Source: Sphingobacterium sp. UBA4616 (GTDB lineage Bacteria; Bacteroidota; Bacteroidia; Sphingobacteriales; Sphingobacteriaceae). From it: DNA of 64,000 nucleotides. A program made the translations under genes and the position numbers. The stretch spans positions 168,789 to 232,788 of the forward strand of contig DGIS01000013.1 of the NCBI GenBank assembly GCA_002386525.1, written 5' to 3'. This document shows positions 16,610 to 25,254 of the stretch, in pieces; within the stretch, counting starts at the first letter, position 1; every line of letters starts with the position of its first letter. The notes beneath the pieces were generated by a model. That model was not told the origin of the DNA, did no database searches, and saw only the letters and a program-made list of their open reading frames with translations.

Positions 16610-17602
16610 ATGAAAACAAATTATTTAAAAATAGGGCTGTTATCTCTCGGATTTGGATTCTTGTTGTTCGTTTCTTGTAAAGAAGAAGCTTATGAAGTTC
16701 CAAAAGCAAAAGATGGCTTACAAAACGATATCATTAAACGTTCTCTAGGACCCAATGTGGCTGGTTCTACACTAGATTTTGCTTATGCTGCGGCGATATT
16801 GCCGGATCAGGGAAACCTGACCTCTATTTCGGTCGAGGCCAGTATTGTGGGGGATGAAGGTACAATGCTTGAAAATAAATCATATGCTACAAGTAGTACA
16901 GGGGCTGATGTCGGTGTTGTCGTTGGTGATCCGGCAACCGTAAATGGAAATAGCATGGAGGTAAAGTTTACAAAAGATACCTCAGCTTCAACCTTGCGCT
17001 ATAGTTATAAAATACCGGCAGCGGCAAAGGGCAAAGCCGTTACCTTTACCTTCAGGGCAAAGGCCAGTAATGGACAGGAGATCACATTGAAAACGGAAGC
17101 TTATGCGATCCGTAATATGGATATGGCTTTGGACTTGACGGGGAAGGATGGTGCGGCTTGCTTTTTTTCTGTTGCCGACTTGAAATGGTATACTGCGGCA
17201 GAAGCGGCAGCAAACCCGGATAAAATTGATTTTGTTTATTTGTACCGGGCATTGCCGACAGTGACCTATGCACATTCCTTGGTCGCGCCCACGGCGGATA
17301 CCGGCTATTTTCCGAGTTTCACTTTGCCGGCAGGATTAACCAATAAAACGAAGATTGTGAAGGCTTGGACCGTGCGCGACCAGCAGCTGGCAAGATTGCA
17401 ATATAGTGTATTTGTGGATGATATGGATCTGGAAGATAAATCTTTTGCAGATGCCCCGGATTTTGCCATTAATCTCAAAGCTGAAGCAGGAATATGGGTG
17501 CAGACAGCCGATGGTAAATACAACGCTTATGTATTTGTGAATAGCGTAAATAATACCACCAAAGAAATGAAGATAAGTGTAAAAAGATTGCAAGTAAAAT
17601 AA
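16610..17602 (+). CDS. DUF4466-like surface lipoprotein
   Basis: 330 residues with lipobox FLLFVSCKEE. The mature protein looks like two beta-sandwich domains: a first with LGPNVAGSTLDFAYAAAILP and VGDEGTMLENKSYATSSTGAD, and a second beginning at NMDMALDLTGKDGAACFFSV and ending in a YNAYVFVNSVNNTTKEMKI strand. This resembles the DUF4466 family found beside heparinase-type lyases in Bacteroidota; the assignment is from memory of the pattern. It probably serves as a surface glycan-binding protein of the SusCD complex. It is followed after 4 bp by the lyase. Confidence 0.65.
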   Translation: MKTNYLKIGLLSLGFGFLLFVSCKEEAYEVPKAKDGLQNDIIKRSLGPNVAGSTLDFAYAAAILPDQGNLTSISVEASIVGDEGTMLENKSYATSSTGADVGVVVGDPATVNGNSMEVKFTKDTSASTLRYSYKIPAAAKGKAVTFTFRAKASNGQEITLKTEAYAIRNMDMALDLTGKDGAACFFSVADLKWYTAAEAAANPDKIDFVYLYRALPTVTYAHSLVAPTADTGYFPSFTLPAGLTNKTKIVKAWTVRDQQLARLQYSVFVDDMDLEDKSFADAPDFAINLKAEAGIWVQTADGKYNAYVFVNSVNNTTKEMKISVKRLQVK

Positions 17603-17606
17603 GGAT

Positions 17607-20255
17607 ATGGGTGTGAGGATATGGCTAAAAGTCAAGTTAGGCATGTTGGGGGTCGCTTTTATGGCGATCCTCGGTAGCGCCTACGGGCAACAGGCAAAGG
17701 TCACTTCGGTAAAAGGTAAGGCGCAGGATCTGCAGGTACAGGTAGATATCCCGGCTGCAGGTGTCTATAGCTTAACTTCGGAAGGTGAAGTGACTGATTT
17801 GAATAAAATAAAAGCCGCCGATAAAACGGGTATGGTGACACTGTATGCTACGATTGAGGTTCGTGCTTCGCGACCGACCAAGCGTATCGTATTTGATAGT
17901 TTTAGGGGTGCGAAGCAGGATCTCGGTAAATTCTATTTTGAGAAAGGTAAGCAAACGGTCAATATGCTGTTGCCTGCCGATTTTAAGGTTAAAGCTGTTT
18001 CGATCCATGCATTTGTACCACCAGTTGTGCCTCTTGCGGCAGAAAATTATAAACCCCGTATTGTTCCGCCTGCAGGACATCCCCGATTATGGGTGAATAA
18101 TGAATCTTTGCTGCTCGTTAAAGGTAGGCTTAAAGAGGCTGATCATCTGGAGGCGTGGGAAAAAGTGAAAGCGCTTGCGCTGCAGCCTGTTCAGTTTACT
18201 TTCGATCCGGATAAAGAAACGTTTTACGACGAAAAGCTCGAGCGCGCTATCGAAGCTAAAGCATTTTATTACCTGATGTCTGACGACCAAAAAATAGGGA
18301 AGGAGGCGGTGGTACTGGCAGATCAGTACTTAGAAATGTTGGAGTTTGGGAACGTATCCTATGGAGATATAACGCGTGAGTTAGGGCGTGCTATTTATAC
18401 CGGAGCGTTGGTTTATGACTGGTGTTACGCTTTGTTGGATATGCGCACCAAAACAGGCTTACATAAAAATATGATGCGTCTGGCGCAGGATATGGAAATT
18501 GGCTGGCCACCGTTTTATGGTATCGAAAGTATTATTAATGGACATGGGAACGAGGCGCAGATATCGCGCGATTTGCTTGCAATGAGTATTGCTTTGTATG
18601 ACGAAGATCCCGTACCTTATAAATATACTTCCTATTCCATTTTGGAAGAATTGGTTCCGATGCGCAAGTTTGAGTATCAGTCGCCGCGTCATAATCAAGG
18701 GGTTGATTACGGCGGATATCGTTTTGGCTGGGAAATGCATGGTGCCTGGTTGTTTGACCGCATGCTGGGCTATCCAGTTTTCGATGATAATATCAAAAAT
18801 ATGCCGTACTATTGGCTCTACATGCGGACGCCGGATGGTAAAATGTTGCGTGACGGAGATATGTTCAACGTAAAGTACAACAGCAGTGATGACTTCTATT
18901 GGAAAAATCCCCAAACCATGCTTCTTTGTTATGCTTATTCAGGTGATCCGGTAATCAAGGCTGAGTTTATCAAGCAGGGCAGTTTGCCAGATAATCCAAT
19001 CTTGTTTCTCTTGTTGGACGATCCTAAATTGAAACCAGATTTTGGACGTGATAAAATGCCGTTGACCAAAGATTTTGGACCTATTTTAGGGTCTATGGTT
19101 GCCCGCACAGGATGGAGTGAAGATAAAGAAAGTTCTAATGTTGTTGCAGAGATTAAGGGGGGTGGTTATCATTTCGGCAATCATCAGCATGCAGATGCTG
19201 GGGCTTTACAGATTTACCACCATGGAATTCAGGTCGGCGATCTGGGTTTGTATCTTTCGTATGGCTCTCCCTATGATTTTAACTTTAATAAACGGTCGGT
19301 CTCGCACAGTATGATGCTGGTGCGTGATCCTGCCGAGCCCCTTTTGTTCCGAACAAAAACCAATGATGGTGGAACGCGCTTCAGTCAGCGTTTTCCGAGG
19401 ACGGTTGATGAAGTTATCCATGATTCGTGGTATCATACCGGTGAAATTAGGGCTTCAGCTTTCGGTCCGGATCCCATTCAGCCGAACTACAGCTATTTTA
19501 ATGTAGATCTAACCGCAGCATACACGGCTAAAGTAAAAGCTTATGCTAAAAGTTTCTTATTTCTGAATTTAAAGAGAAAGGATGTGCCGGCTATCATTGT
19601 GCTATTGGACGAGCTGGAAACGAACGATCGAAAATTTGAGCCCTATTGGCAGATTAATACCCTGGAAAAGCCAGTGAAGACGGAACAAGGATTTGTGCTG
19701 AGCAGTACGTTTAAAAATGTAGCTGGTTCAACTTATGTGGATCTGCTGAAACCGAAGCTAGCGGACAGTGAGGTTAATATGTATTCAGGCGATTCGACAG
19801 CTTTTGTTTTTGGTGATCTTTATCACGTGAAATCTCCTTGGCCAGAGGCACGGGGAACGCGGATTATGGTTTCTCCTAAACAGCAAAATAATCAGTTTAG
19901 TTATGCTTCGGTTTTTCAGATGACGGAAAGCGGCTCTTCAAAATTACCATTGCACTACGACGAAAAATCGAATTATTACATCATCAAAGTAGCTGATCGT
20001 TTGCTTGTTATTGCAAAACCAAACCGATATCTTGATGAGCCTATTGAGCTTGTGGTGCCGGGAGATCAGTCTTATGAAGTTGTTGTGGTTGGGTTGAAAG
20101 ATGGTTTCTGGAATATGAAAAGTTCATTAAAAAATAGTAGCTTTAATATAAATGTTCTTAAGGGAAATCATACAACCAGTTGGAAATCTAAAGCCGAAAC
20201 TATTTATTTATCTCCGGGTAGGCGGTATGATGCCCAAGAAGGAAGGATTAATTAA
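17607..20255 (+). CDS. Heparinase II/III-family polysaccharide lyase
   Basis: 882 residues with a Sec signal peptide ending in GSAYGQQ and no lipobox, so it is periplasmic or secreted. Domain order: an N-terminal beta-rich region, the HPRLWV entry motif near residue 155, an (alpha/alpha) toroid and a C-terminal beta-sandwich. Residues matching the heparinase II (PL21-like) active site are H313 and E316 in NGHGNEAQ, Y368/Y371 in VDYGGYRFGW, and H526/H528 in FGNHQHADAG. It should cleave a uronic-acid-containing polysaccharide by beta-elimination. It is the only carbohydrate-active depolymerase in the window, and no unsaturated uronyl hydrolase (GH88/GH105) lies beside it. PL12, PL15 or PL37 membership cannot be excluded by eye. 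Confidence 0.85.
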   Translation: MGVRIWLKVKLGMLGVAFMAILGSAYGQQAKVTSVKGKAQDLQVQVDIPAAGVYSLTSEGEVTDLNKIKAADKTGMVTLYATIEVRASRPTKRIVFDSFRGAKQDLGKFYFEKGKQTVNMLLPADFKVKAVSIHAFVPPVVPLAAENYKPRIVPPAGHPRLWVNNESLLLVKGRLKEADHLEAWEKVKALALQPVQFTFDPDKETFYDEKLERAIEAKAFYYLMSDDQKIGKEAVVLADQYLEMLEFGNVSYGDITRELGRAIYTGALVYDWCYALLDMRTKTGLHKNMMRLAQDMEIGWPPFYGIESIINGHGNEAQISRDLLAMSIALYDEDPVPYKYTSYSILEELVPMRKFEYQSPRHNQGVDYGGYRFGWEMHGAWLFDRMLGYPVFDDNIKNMPYYWLYMRTPDGKMLRDGDMFNVKYNSSDDFYWKNPQTMLLCYAYSGDPVIKAEFIKQGSLPDNPILFLLLDDPKLKPDFGRDKMPLTKDFGPILGSMVARTGWSEDKESSNVVAEIKGGGYHFGNHQHADAGALQIYHHGIQVGDLGLYLSYGSPYDFNFNKRSVSHSMMLVRDPAEPLLFRTKTNDGGTRFSQRFPRTVDEVIHDSWYHTGEIRASAFGPDPIQPNYSYFNVDLTAAYTAKVKAYAKSFLFLNLKRKDVPAIIVLLDELETNDRKFEPYWQINTLEKPVKTEQGFVLSSTFKNVAGSTYVDLLKPKLADSEVNMYSGDSTAFVFGDLYHVKSPWPEARGTRIMVSPKQQNNQFSYASVFQMTESGSSKLPLHYDEKSNYYIIKVADRLLVIAKPNRYLDEPIELVVPGDQSYEVVVVGLKDGFWNMKSSLKNSSFNINVLKGNHTTSWKSKAETIYLSPGRRYDAQEGRIN

Positions 20256-20295
20256 AGAATATATTGTTTAAATTTTTTTAATGATTTTGTATTCT

Positions 20296-20320
20296 TATTT
20301 TTGTGCCAAATTGTATACAA
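20296..20320 (+). promoter_or_regulatory. gntR promoter with autoregulatory operator (site 3)
   Basis: A -7 box TATTTTTG (20296-20303) is followed by the perfect palindrome TTGTATACAA (20311-20320) over the expected transcription start and one base before the ATG at 20322. Binding there would block initiation, pointing to autorepression and a very short leader. Confidence 0.7.
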
Positions 20321-20321
20321 T

Positions 20322-20960
20322 ATGAAAGAGGATTCGCTTGCCTATAAGGTTTATTTAGAAGTGCGTAAGAAAATTTTGTCTAGTCAACTGGTTGGGGGGG
20401 CAAGATTGGTGGAGAGCGCTTGGGCAGATAAGCTTAATGTAAGCAGAGTTGCTGTTCGCGAGGCATTTATGCGTTTAGCTGGAGAAAGTCTGGTTGAATT
20501 TGGTGAAAAAGGTGGTTGTTTTGTGAAGAAAATGACGGTCGAAGATGTAAAGGATATTCGTGAACTTCGAGAACTTCTCGAAATAGGGGCCTTGAAGATT
20601 TTGTTTTCAAAGAAAAATAAACAACTTATCGAAGATTTGGAATTGATATGCAATGATTTTTCGGAAATGGTTAGCAAAGGGTATTATGGTGGTGCGTGTG
20701 AAGCGGATGTACGCTTTCATGAGCGGATTATTGAGGGGACCTGTAATTCAAGATTAATTTCCATTTACAAGAACAGTAATATCCCTTTATTTCATATGAA
20801 ACTTGGAGCTATTATGGGCCAAATGGAGGATTATTTGGATACGGAAAAAGAGCATCGTGCGATTGTGGATGCGCTGAAAGCTGATGATTGGAATAAGGCT
20901 TACACTACGCTGGTGCATCATTTGGATCGAGGTGAGCAGGAAGCTTTGGAATTAGTTTAG
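20322..20960 (+). CDS. GntR-family transcriptional regulator, FCD (FadR-type) effector domain
   Basis: 212 residues from the ATG at 20322; a TTG 21 nt upstream would place the operator inside the gene and is rejected. The winged HTH spans residues ~8-70 (RKKILSSQLVGGARLVES, LNVSRVAVREAFMRLAGESLVE). The FCD helical domain has the metal/ligand positions D and H in EADVRFHERI and later EHRAIVDAL and LVHHLDRGE. FCD regulators sense organic acids such as uronates and hexonates, which fits the catabolic genes around it. The sequence TTGTATACAA upstream and its copies across the locus make this the probable local repressor. Confidence 0.88.
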   Translation: MKEDSLAYKVYLEVRKKILSSQLVGGARLVESAWADKLNVSRVAVREAFMRLAGESLVEFGEKGGCFVKKMTVEDVKDIRELRELLEIGALKILFSKKNKQLIEDLELICNDFSEMVSKGYYGGACEADVRFHERIIEGTCNSRLISIYKNSNIPLFHMKLGAIMGQMEDYLDTEKEHRAIVDALKADDWNKAYTTLVHHLDRGEQEALELV

Positions 20961-20979
20961 TTTTTTTGGTTTTTATAGC

Positions 20980-21009
20980 GGGTCTATTGGTTACAATAGA
21001 CCCTTTTTT
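20980..21009. terminator. Terminator shared by gntR and the lactonase gene
   Basis: GGGTCTATTG (20980-20989), loop GTTA, CAATAGACCC (20994-21003), then six T. The loop contains the stop codon of the convergent minus-strand lactonase gene (20991-20993), so the last codons of that gene form one arm. Confidence 0.85.
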
Positions 21010-21788
21010 GTACAGTCCCACTGTAATAATTGCCCATTTTGGGCTTCGGTAACAATTAGTCCTTGAATGCCTTGTCGATCCAAGGCACAATTCGTTGGAT
21101 TCATTCCAGGAGTAAAAATTTCCTTTGTAGTCTTGCTGTTGATATCCATCGAGAGGATGTGCTGTGATCCATAGATTGCCGCAAAAAGATGGTTATCATG
21201 ACTTAAAGCTATCCCGTCTGGGCCGATGCTCCCGCCTGTTTCTAGGAATTTTTCACTATGTTCTACCTGACATGATATAGGATTCCAGCGCATTCGCCAT
21301 ATCCATTTGGTACCTGTTTCGGCCACGAAGAGCGAACAGTGATCTGCTGCGAAGGCCAATCCGTTTGGATAGAATAAATCGGTTTGGATTTTAGCAAGCA
21401 AGCCATGTGTATTCAGGCAACAGAGGTATCCTGTGCCATCCGCTAAGTCATCTCCTGGGCAGGTAAACAATAGGTTGCCAAGTCGGTCAAAACATAAATC
21501 GTTGGGCATCTTTAAGGGTTTTCCTTTAATTTCTGTAGTGATGGTCGTGCATTTTTTGTGAATGGGATCATAGTAGCGTATGCTATTTTGTTGTGAATCG
21601 CAAAACCAGATATTTCCTTTTTTGTCTATCGCAATCCCATTGGGATGGCCGCCAACGGCTATTCTGCTATGCCGATTGTTTTTATAGTAAACCAAGTTTC
21701 CTGCTTCTTTCTCGACAAGCCATATGTTGCCCTTATGATCGAAAGCCGGGCCCTCCGGAAATTGAAGTCCGTCTAAAAGAATATTCAT
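20991..21788 (-). CDS. SMP-30/gluconolactonase-family lactonase
   Basis: 265 residues without a signal peptide, hence cytoplasmic. It is a six-bladed propeller of the SMP-30/Gnl type: FPEGPAFDHKGNIWLVE supplies the metal-binding Glu, MPNDLCFDRLGNLLFTCPGD the Asn, FYPNGLAFAADHCSLFVAET the second Asn, and SIGPDGIALSHDNHLFAAIYG the Asp. It should hydrolyse an aldonolactone to the open acid, the step after the sugar dehydrogenase. It is transcribed divergently from the aminotransferase operon across a promoter region with two operator-like sites, and its 3' end is built into the terminator shared with gntR. Confidence 0.88.
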   Translation of the reverse strand: MNILLDGLQFPEGPAFDHKGNIWLVEKEAGNLVYYKNNRHSRIAVGGHPNGIAIDKKGNIWFCDSQQNSIRYYDPIHKKCTTITTEIKGKPLKMPNDLCFDRLGNLLFTCPGDDLADGTGYLCCLNTHGLLAKIQTDLFYPNGLAFAADHCSLFVAETGTKWIWRMRWNPISCQVEHSEKFLETGGSIGPDGIALSHDNHLFAAIYGSQHILSMDINSKTTKEIFTPGMNPTNCALDRQGIQGLIVTEAQNGQLLQWDCTKKGLL

Positions 21789-21815
21789 TTTTAAAAATTT
21801 TAAAATTTATTTTAA

Positions 21816-21848
21816 ATGTATACAAAAATATTGTAATTTGGTATACAT
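21816..21848. promoter_or_regulatory. Divergent promoter region with two GntR-type operator variants (sites 4 and 5)
   Basis: ATGTATACAA (21816-21825) overlaps the minus-strand -7 box TATTTTTG (21823-21830) of the lactonase gene. TGGTATACAT (21839-21848) lies just downstream of a weak plus-strand -7-like TAATTTG (21834-21840). Both share the GTATAC core of the perfect sites. The remaining bases to the aminotransferase ATG at 21942 show nothing else. Confidence 0.55.
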
Positions 21849-21941
21849 AAAGTAATACGAATTTAAATACAAATTGCTGCGTCATATGCAGCCCTAATGA
21901 TCCAATTATAACAATAATAAATAGCAAAATTTTTAATAAGC

Positions 21942-23264
21942 ATGCAAGAAAATGAAAAATCATCCGCTATACTGCGGGAGAATGCAAGATGGATACCTGG
22001 TGGAGTGGTGTCCTTAAACAGGAAGTCAGATCCTAATATCTGCTTCGTAAAAGGAGAGGGCAGCCAAGTCGAAGATATTGACGGCAATAGGTACATTGAT
22101 TATCAGGCCGGATTTGCAGCATCTTTTTTGGGGCATAATGATCCCGATGTCAATGCTGCAGTGTTGCAGACATTGCAGGAGCAGCAAGTGTTGATGGGAG
22201 CAGGGCCAACCTTATTAGAAGGTGAATTTGCAGAGCTTTTTTGTCAGTCTGTTCCTTCCGTGGACAGTGTTCAGATCACGACGACAGGATCGGAAGCAAC
22301 TTACCATGCCATCCGTATTGCCCGGGCTGTAACAGGGCGTGATCACGTGATTGTGATGCAGGGCGGGTATAATGGTTGGCATAATGATGTGTCGTGTAAT
22401 GTGATCAGCCAACGTGCAGATGTGGGGTCGTACCAAAGCCCTGGGGAATATCCTTTCGATTCATTAAGTGCCGGTGTTCCCAAAAACCACAGCGATTTAG
22501 TCCATATTGTGAACTATAATGATTTAGAAAGCGTGCTGTATGTGGTTCAAAAATATGATGTTGCTTGTATTTTATTGGAACCGATTTTACAGAATATTGG
22601 AATTGTAAAGCCACAGGAAGGTTATTTGGAGGGTTTGCGTAAAATGGCCGACGAGCAGGGATTTCTATTGATCTTTGATGAAGTGAAAACCGGATTTCGA
22701 CACGCACTGGGCGGATACCAGTCGATCTGCGGTATTCAACCAGATCTTTCAACATTCGGAAAGGCGGTTGCAAACGGCTATCCATTGGGTGTTATTGCAG
22801 GAAAGAAAAAATATATGGATTACTTTGTGGATCCCGACAAATCCAAAAGAGTTATGATTGCCGGTACTTTTAATGCTTTTCCATTAACTACTGCGGCGGC
22901 AATTGCGACATTGAAAAAATTGGGTAGCTCCAAACATGGCGTTTATGCCCATGTCGAAGCATTAGGTGCGCGTTTGGAGCAAGGATATAAGGAAATATTT
23001 CCTAAATTAGGCATACCATTTTATGTCGCACGACAAGGATCTGCCTTCTGTACATATTTTATGGATCATGCGCCTGTGAATTTTCATGATATTTTGGATA
23101 ACCACAACTTTGAATTGGATACCCAATATCGTAAGAAGCTCATTAAAGAGGGAATTTTCAATTTTCCAGCGCCAATTAAACAAGGAAGTATCTCCTTTGC
23201 ACATACTGAGGAGGATATTGACAGGACTTTGGAAGCAACTGAACGCGTGATAAAAAGTTTGTAA
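21942..23264 (+). CDS. Class III PLP aminotransferase, glutamate-1-semialdehyde aminomutase-like
   Basis: 440 residues. Fold-type I features are DYQAGFAASFLGHNDPDV, the phosphate-binding TTTGSEATYHAIRIAR, the PLP-contacting aspartate in FDEVKTGFRH, and the Schiff-base lysine in STFGKAVANGYPLG. Overall it looks like the GSA-aminomutase/HemL branch, which moves or transfers amino groups on small keto acids. The N-terminus ENARWIPGGVVSLNRK is also HemL-like, but in this sugar locus a heme role is unlikely; I infer transamination of an amino-sugar acid. It is the first gene of a seven-gene operon; the next gene starts 9 bp after its stop. Confidence 0.82.
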   Translation: MQENEKSSAILRENARWIPGGVVSLNRKSDPNICFVKGEGSQVEDIDGNRYIDYQAGFAASFLGHNDPDVNAAVLQTLQEQQVLMGAGPTLLEGEFAELFCQSVPSVDSVQITTTGSEATYHAIRIARAVTGRDHVIVMQGGYNGWHNDVSCNVISQRADVGSYQSPGEYPFDSLSAGVPKNHSDLVHIVNYNDLESVLYVVQKYDVACILLEPILQNIGIVKPQEGYLEGLRKMADEQGFLLIFDEVKTGFRHALGGYQSICGIQPDLSTFGKAVANGYPLGVIAGKKKYMDYFVDPDKSKRVMIAGTFNAFPLTTAAAIATLKKLGSSKHGVYAHVEALGARLEQGYKEIFPKLGIPFYVARQGSAFCTYFMDHAPVNFHDILDNHNFELDTQYRKKLIKEGIFNFPAPIKQGSISFAHTEEDIDRTLEATERVIKSL

Positions 23265-23273
23265 ACCCTAACT

Positions 23274-24452
23274 ATGAAAATAACCGCTATTGAAACCTTT
23301 GTGTGCCATGCGCGCATGCGAAATTGGATTTTTGTCAAAATCATCACCGACCAGCCTGGTCTTTGGGGCTGGGGCGAAGCCACATTAGAATGGCACACGC
23401 AGAGTGTGGTCGGTGCAATCAAAGATATTTCTCAATTGTTGATCGGGGAGGATCCTCGTCGTATCGAGTATCTATGGCAGATGATGTATAGACAACACTT
23501 CTGGCATGGAAACGGGATCGTTCGAGGTACGGCCATCAGTGGTATTGATATCGCCTTATGGGATATTCTGGGCAAAATACACAATGTTCCTTGTCATGAG
23601 CTGTGGGGCGGCCGAGTACGTGATTATATTCGTTTGTATTGTCATTTAGGAGGTGGTCGCATGGAGGATTTTTATGAGACGGCTCCAGATGATGCGAAGA
23701 GATTTGGTGATCTTGCGCTGAAAGCCGTTGATGAAGGTTTTACAGCTTTTAAATCGATGGCTGTTCCTGAAACCATGTCTTTAGAAGGTCTTCGCCCAAT
23801 TAAATATGCAGAGGCTTGTGTAAAGGGCATGCGTGATGCGGTGGGCGACGATATTGACATCATGGTAGATTGTCACGCGCGGCCTAGTCCACGTATGGGG
23901 ATGCAGTTTGCTAAAGCGCTGGAGCCTTATGGGCTGTATTTTTTTGAAGAACCCTGCTGGCCAGAGACCATGGAAGATATTGCCTTAATCCAGCGTGCTG
24001 TTACCACACCTATTGCTTCGGGCGAACGATTGATTGGTGTACATGCATTCCGGGATATGCTCGAGAGGCGCGCGGTGAGTGTGATTCAACCCGATATCAC
24101 TCATTGCGGCGGTCTTTCTGAAGCGCGTAAGATCGGGGCTTTGGCTGATGCCTATCGTGTGTCAATGGCACCACATAATCCACAGGGCCCTGTGAGTACA
24201 GCAGCCTCTATCGAGCTGGGTTTTGCAACACCTTCCTATATTATTTGTGAGAGCGTGCATAAGGACGTCGAATGGCGGCAGGATGTAGTTACCGAAGGGT
24301 TTAAGGTTCAGGAGAAAGGGCGTATTGTGCTTCCGAATACACGACCTGGATTGGGTATTGAAATCAATGAAGAAGAAGTGAAGAGACATCCTTTTCAGCA
24401 GGAGATATTGCAGCGAACATTTTACAAGGATGGTAGCGTAGGGGATTGGTAG
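23274..24452 (+). CDS. Enolase-superfamily sugar-acid dehydratase (galactonate dehydratase/mandelate racemase-like)
   Basis: 392 residues. It has the N-terminal capping domain ([16 protein letters not shown]) and a TIM barrel with metal ligands in [12 protein letters not shown] (Asp, plus a His two residues on), FFEEPCWPE and ASGERLIG, then [18 protein letters not shown] and [15 protein letters not shown], which supplies the catalytic His. This pattern is typical of acid-sugar dehydratases such as D-galactonate dehydratase. It should convert an aldonate to the 2-keto-3-deoxy acid, which the DHDPS-family enzyme (5925-6986) could cleave. The exact sugar stereochemistry cannot be read from the sequence. 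Confidence 0.85.
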   Translation: MKITAIETFVCHARMRNWIFVKIITDQPGLWGWGEATLEWHTQSVVGAIKDISQLLIGEDPRRIEYLWQMMYRQHFWHGNGIVRGTAISGIDIALWDILGKIHNVPCHELWGGRVRDYIRLYCHLGGGRMEDFYETAPDDAKRFGDLALKAVDEGFTAFKSMAVPETMSLEGLRPIKYAEACVKGMRDAVGDDIDIMVDCHARPSPRMGMQFAKALEPYGLYFFEEPCWPETMEDIALIQRAVTTPIASGERLIGVHAFRDMLERRAVSVIQPDITHCGGLSEARKIGALADAYRVSMAPHNPQGPVSTAASIELGFATPSYIICESVHKDVEWRQDVVTEGFKVQEKGRIVLPNTRPGLGIEINEEEVKRHPFQQEILQRTFYKDGSVGDW

Positions 24453-24483
24453 TCTTAATATTGGTACTCTTAAAATAGCGTAG

Positions 24484-25251
24484 ATGGAGGAATTTAAGAA
24501 TAAAGTTGTGTTGATCAGCGGGGGGCTCGGTGATATCGGAAGAGCAATGGCTGAGGCATTTTTAGCGCAGCAGGCCATCGTCTGTATCTCAGATCGGTTT
24601 GAACCCCATATCGCTAACGAGCGATGGCCGCTATTAGGAAGATCCCAAACTGGCATCTTTTACGATCAGGTTGATGTGGCTGATGCAGCACAGGTGGACG
24701 CCTGGGTTGCACGCATACATCGCGAGTTTGGGGCGATATCCGTTGGGATTGCCAATGCTGCCTGTGTTACGATCAAAGATTTTAGGACATTGACAAGCCA
24801 CGAATGGCGGAATGAAATGGCCGTTAATCTTGATGGTGCATTTTTTATGGCCAATGCCTGTGCAAAATCATTTATAGCGGGTGGTACTGCGGGTTCAATT
24901 GTATTTCTCGGTAGCTGGGCAGCACATGCAGTCCATCAGAATTTACCGGCTTACAGTGTTTCGAAGGCAGGGATAAGGATGCTCTGTCAGGCCTTGGCAC
25001 TTGAGTATGCCAAAGATGGGATTCGCATCAATGAAATTGCGCCAGGCTATGTCAATGCAGGATTGAGTAAAATTGTATGGTCGACAAATAGTGAACTTCA
25101 GGAAAAAGCAAAAGCGATCGTGCCCCTCGGTGAGATCATCGAAGCTGATGAGATCGCTAAACAGGTCCTTTGGATTTGTTCAGACAACTGTAAGCATATG
25201 ACTGGTACTTCTATTGTGATGGATGGCGGTCTTTCCTTGATTAGACCTTAG
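24484..25251 (+). CDS. Classical SDR oxidoreductase
   Basis: 255 residues, cytoplasmic. Cofactor motif near the N-terminus: VLISGGLGDIGRAMAEAF. NNAG is replaced by ANAA in VGIANAACV. The catalytic Ser is in FLGSWAAH and the YxxxK in AYSVSKAG; a PGYV motif and C-terminal GTSIVMDGG follow. It should oxidise or reduce a sugar-acid hydroxyl or keto group with NAD(P). It sits 31 bp after the dehydratase and 3 bp before the amidase-like gene. Confidence 0.88.
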   Translation: MEEFKNKVVLISGGLGDIGRAMAEAFLAQQAIVCISDRFEPHIANERWPLLGRSQTGIFYDQVDVADAAQVDAWVARIHREFGAISVGIANAACVTIKDFRTLTSHEWRNEMAVNLDGAFFMANACAKSFIAGGTAGSIVFLGSWAAHAVHQNLPAYSVSKAGIRMLCQALALEYAKDGIRINEIAPGYVNAGLSKIVWSTNSELQEKAKAIVPLGEIIEADEIAKQVLWICSDNCKHMTGTSIVMDGGLSLIRP

Positions 25252-25254
25252 GCT

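Noticed and set aside
21942..23264. Heme-biosynthetic HemL assignment for the aminotransferase
   Set aside because: It is similar in motifs but lies in a sugar-acid operon under GntR-type operators, so a catabolic role is preferred.
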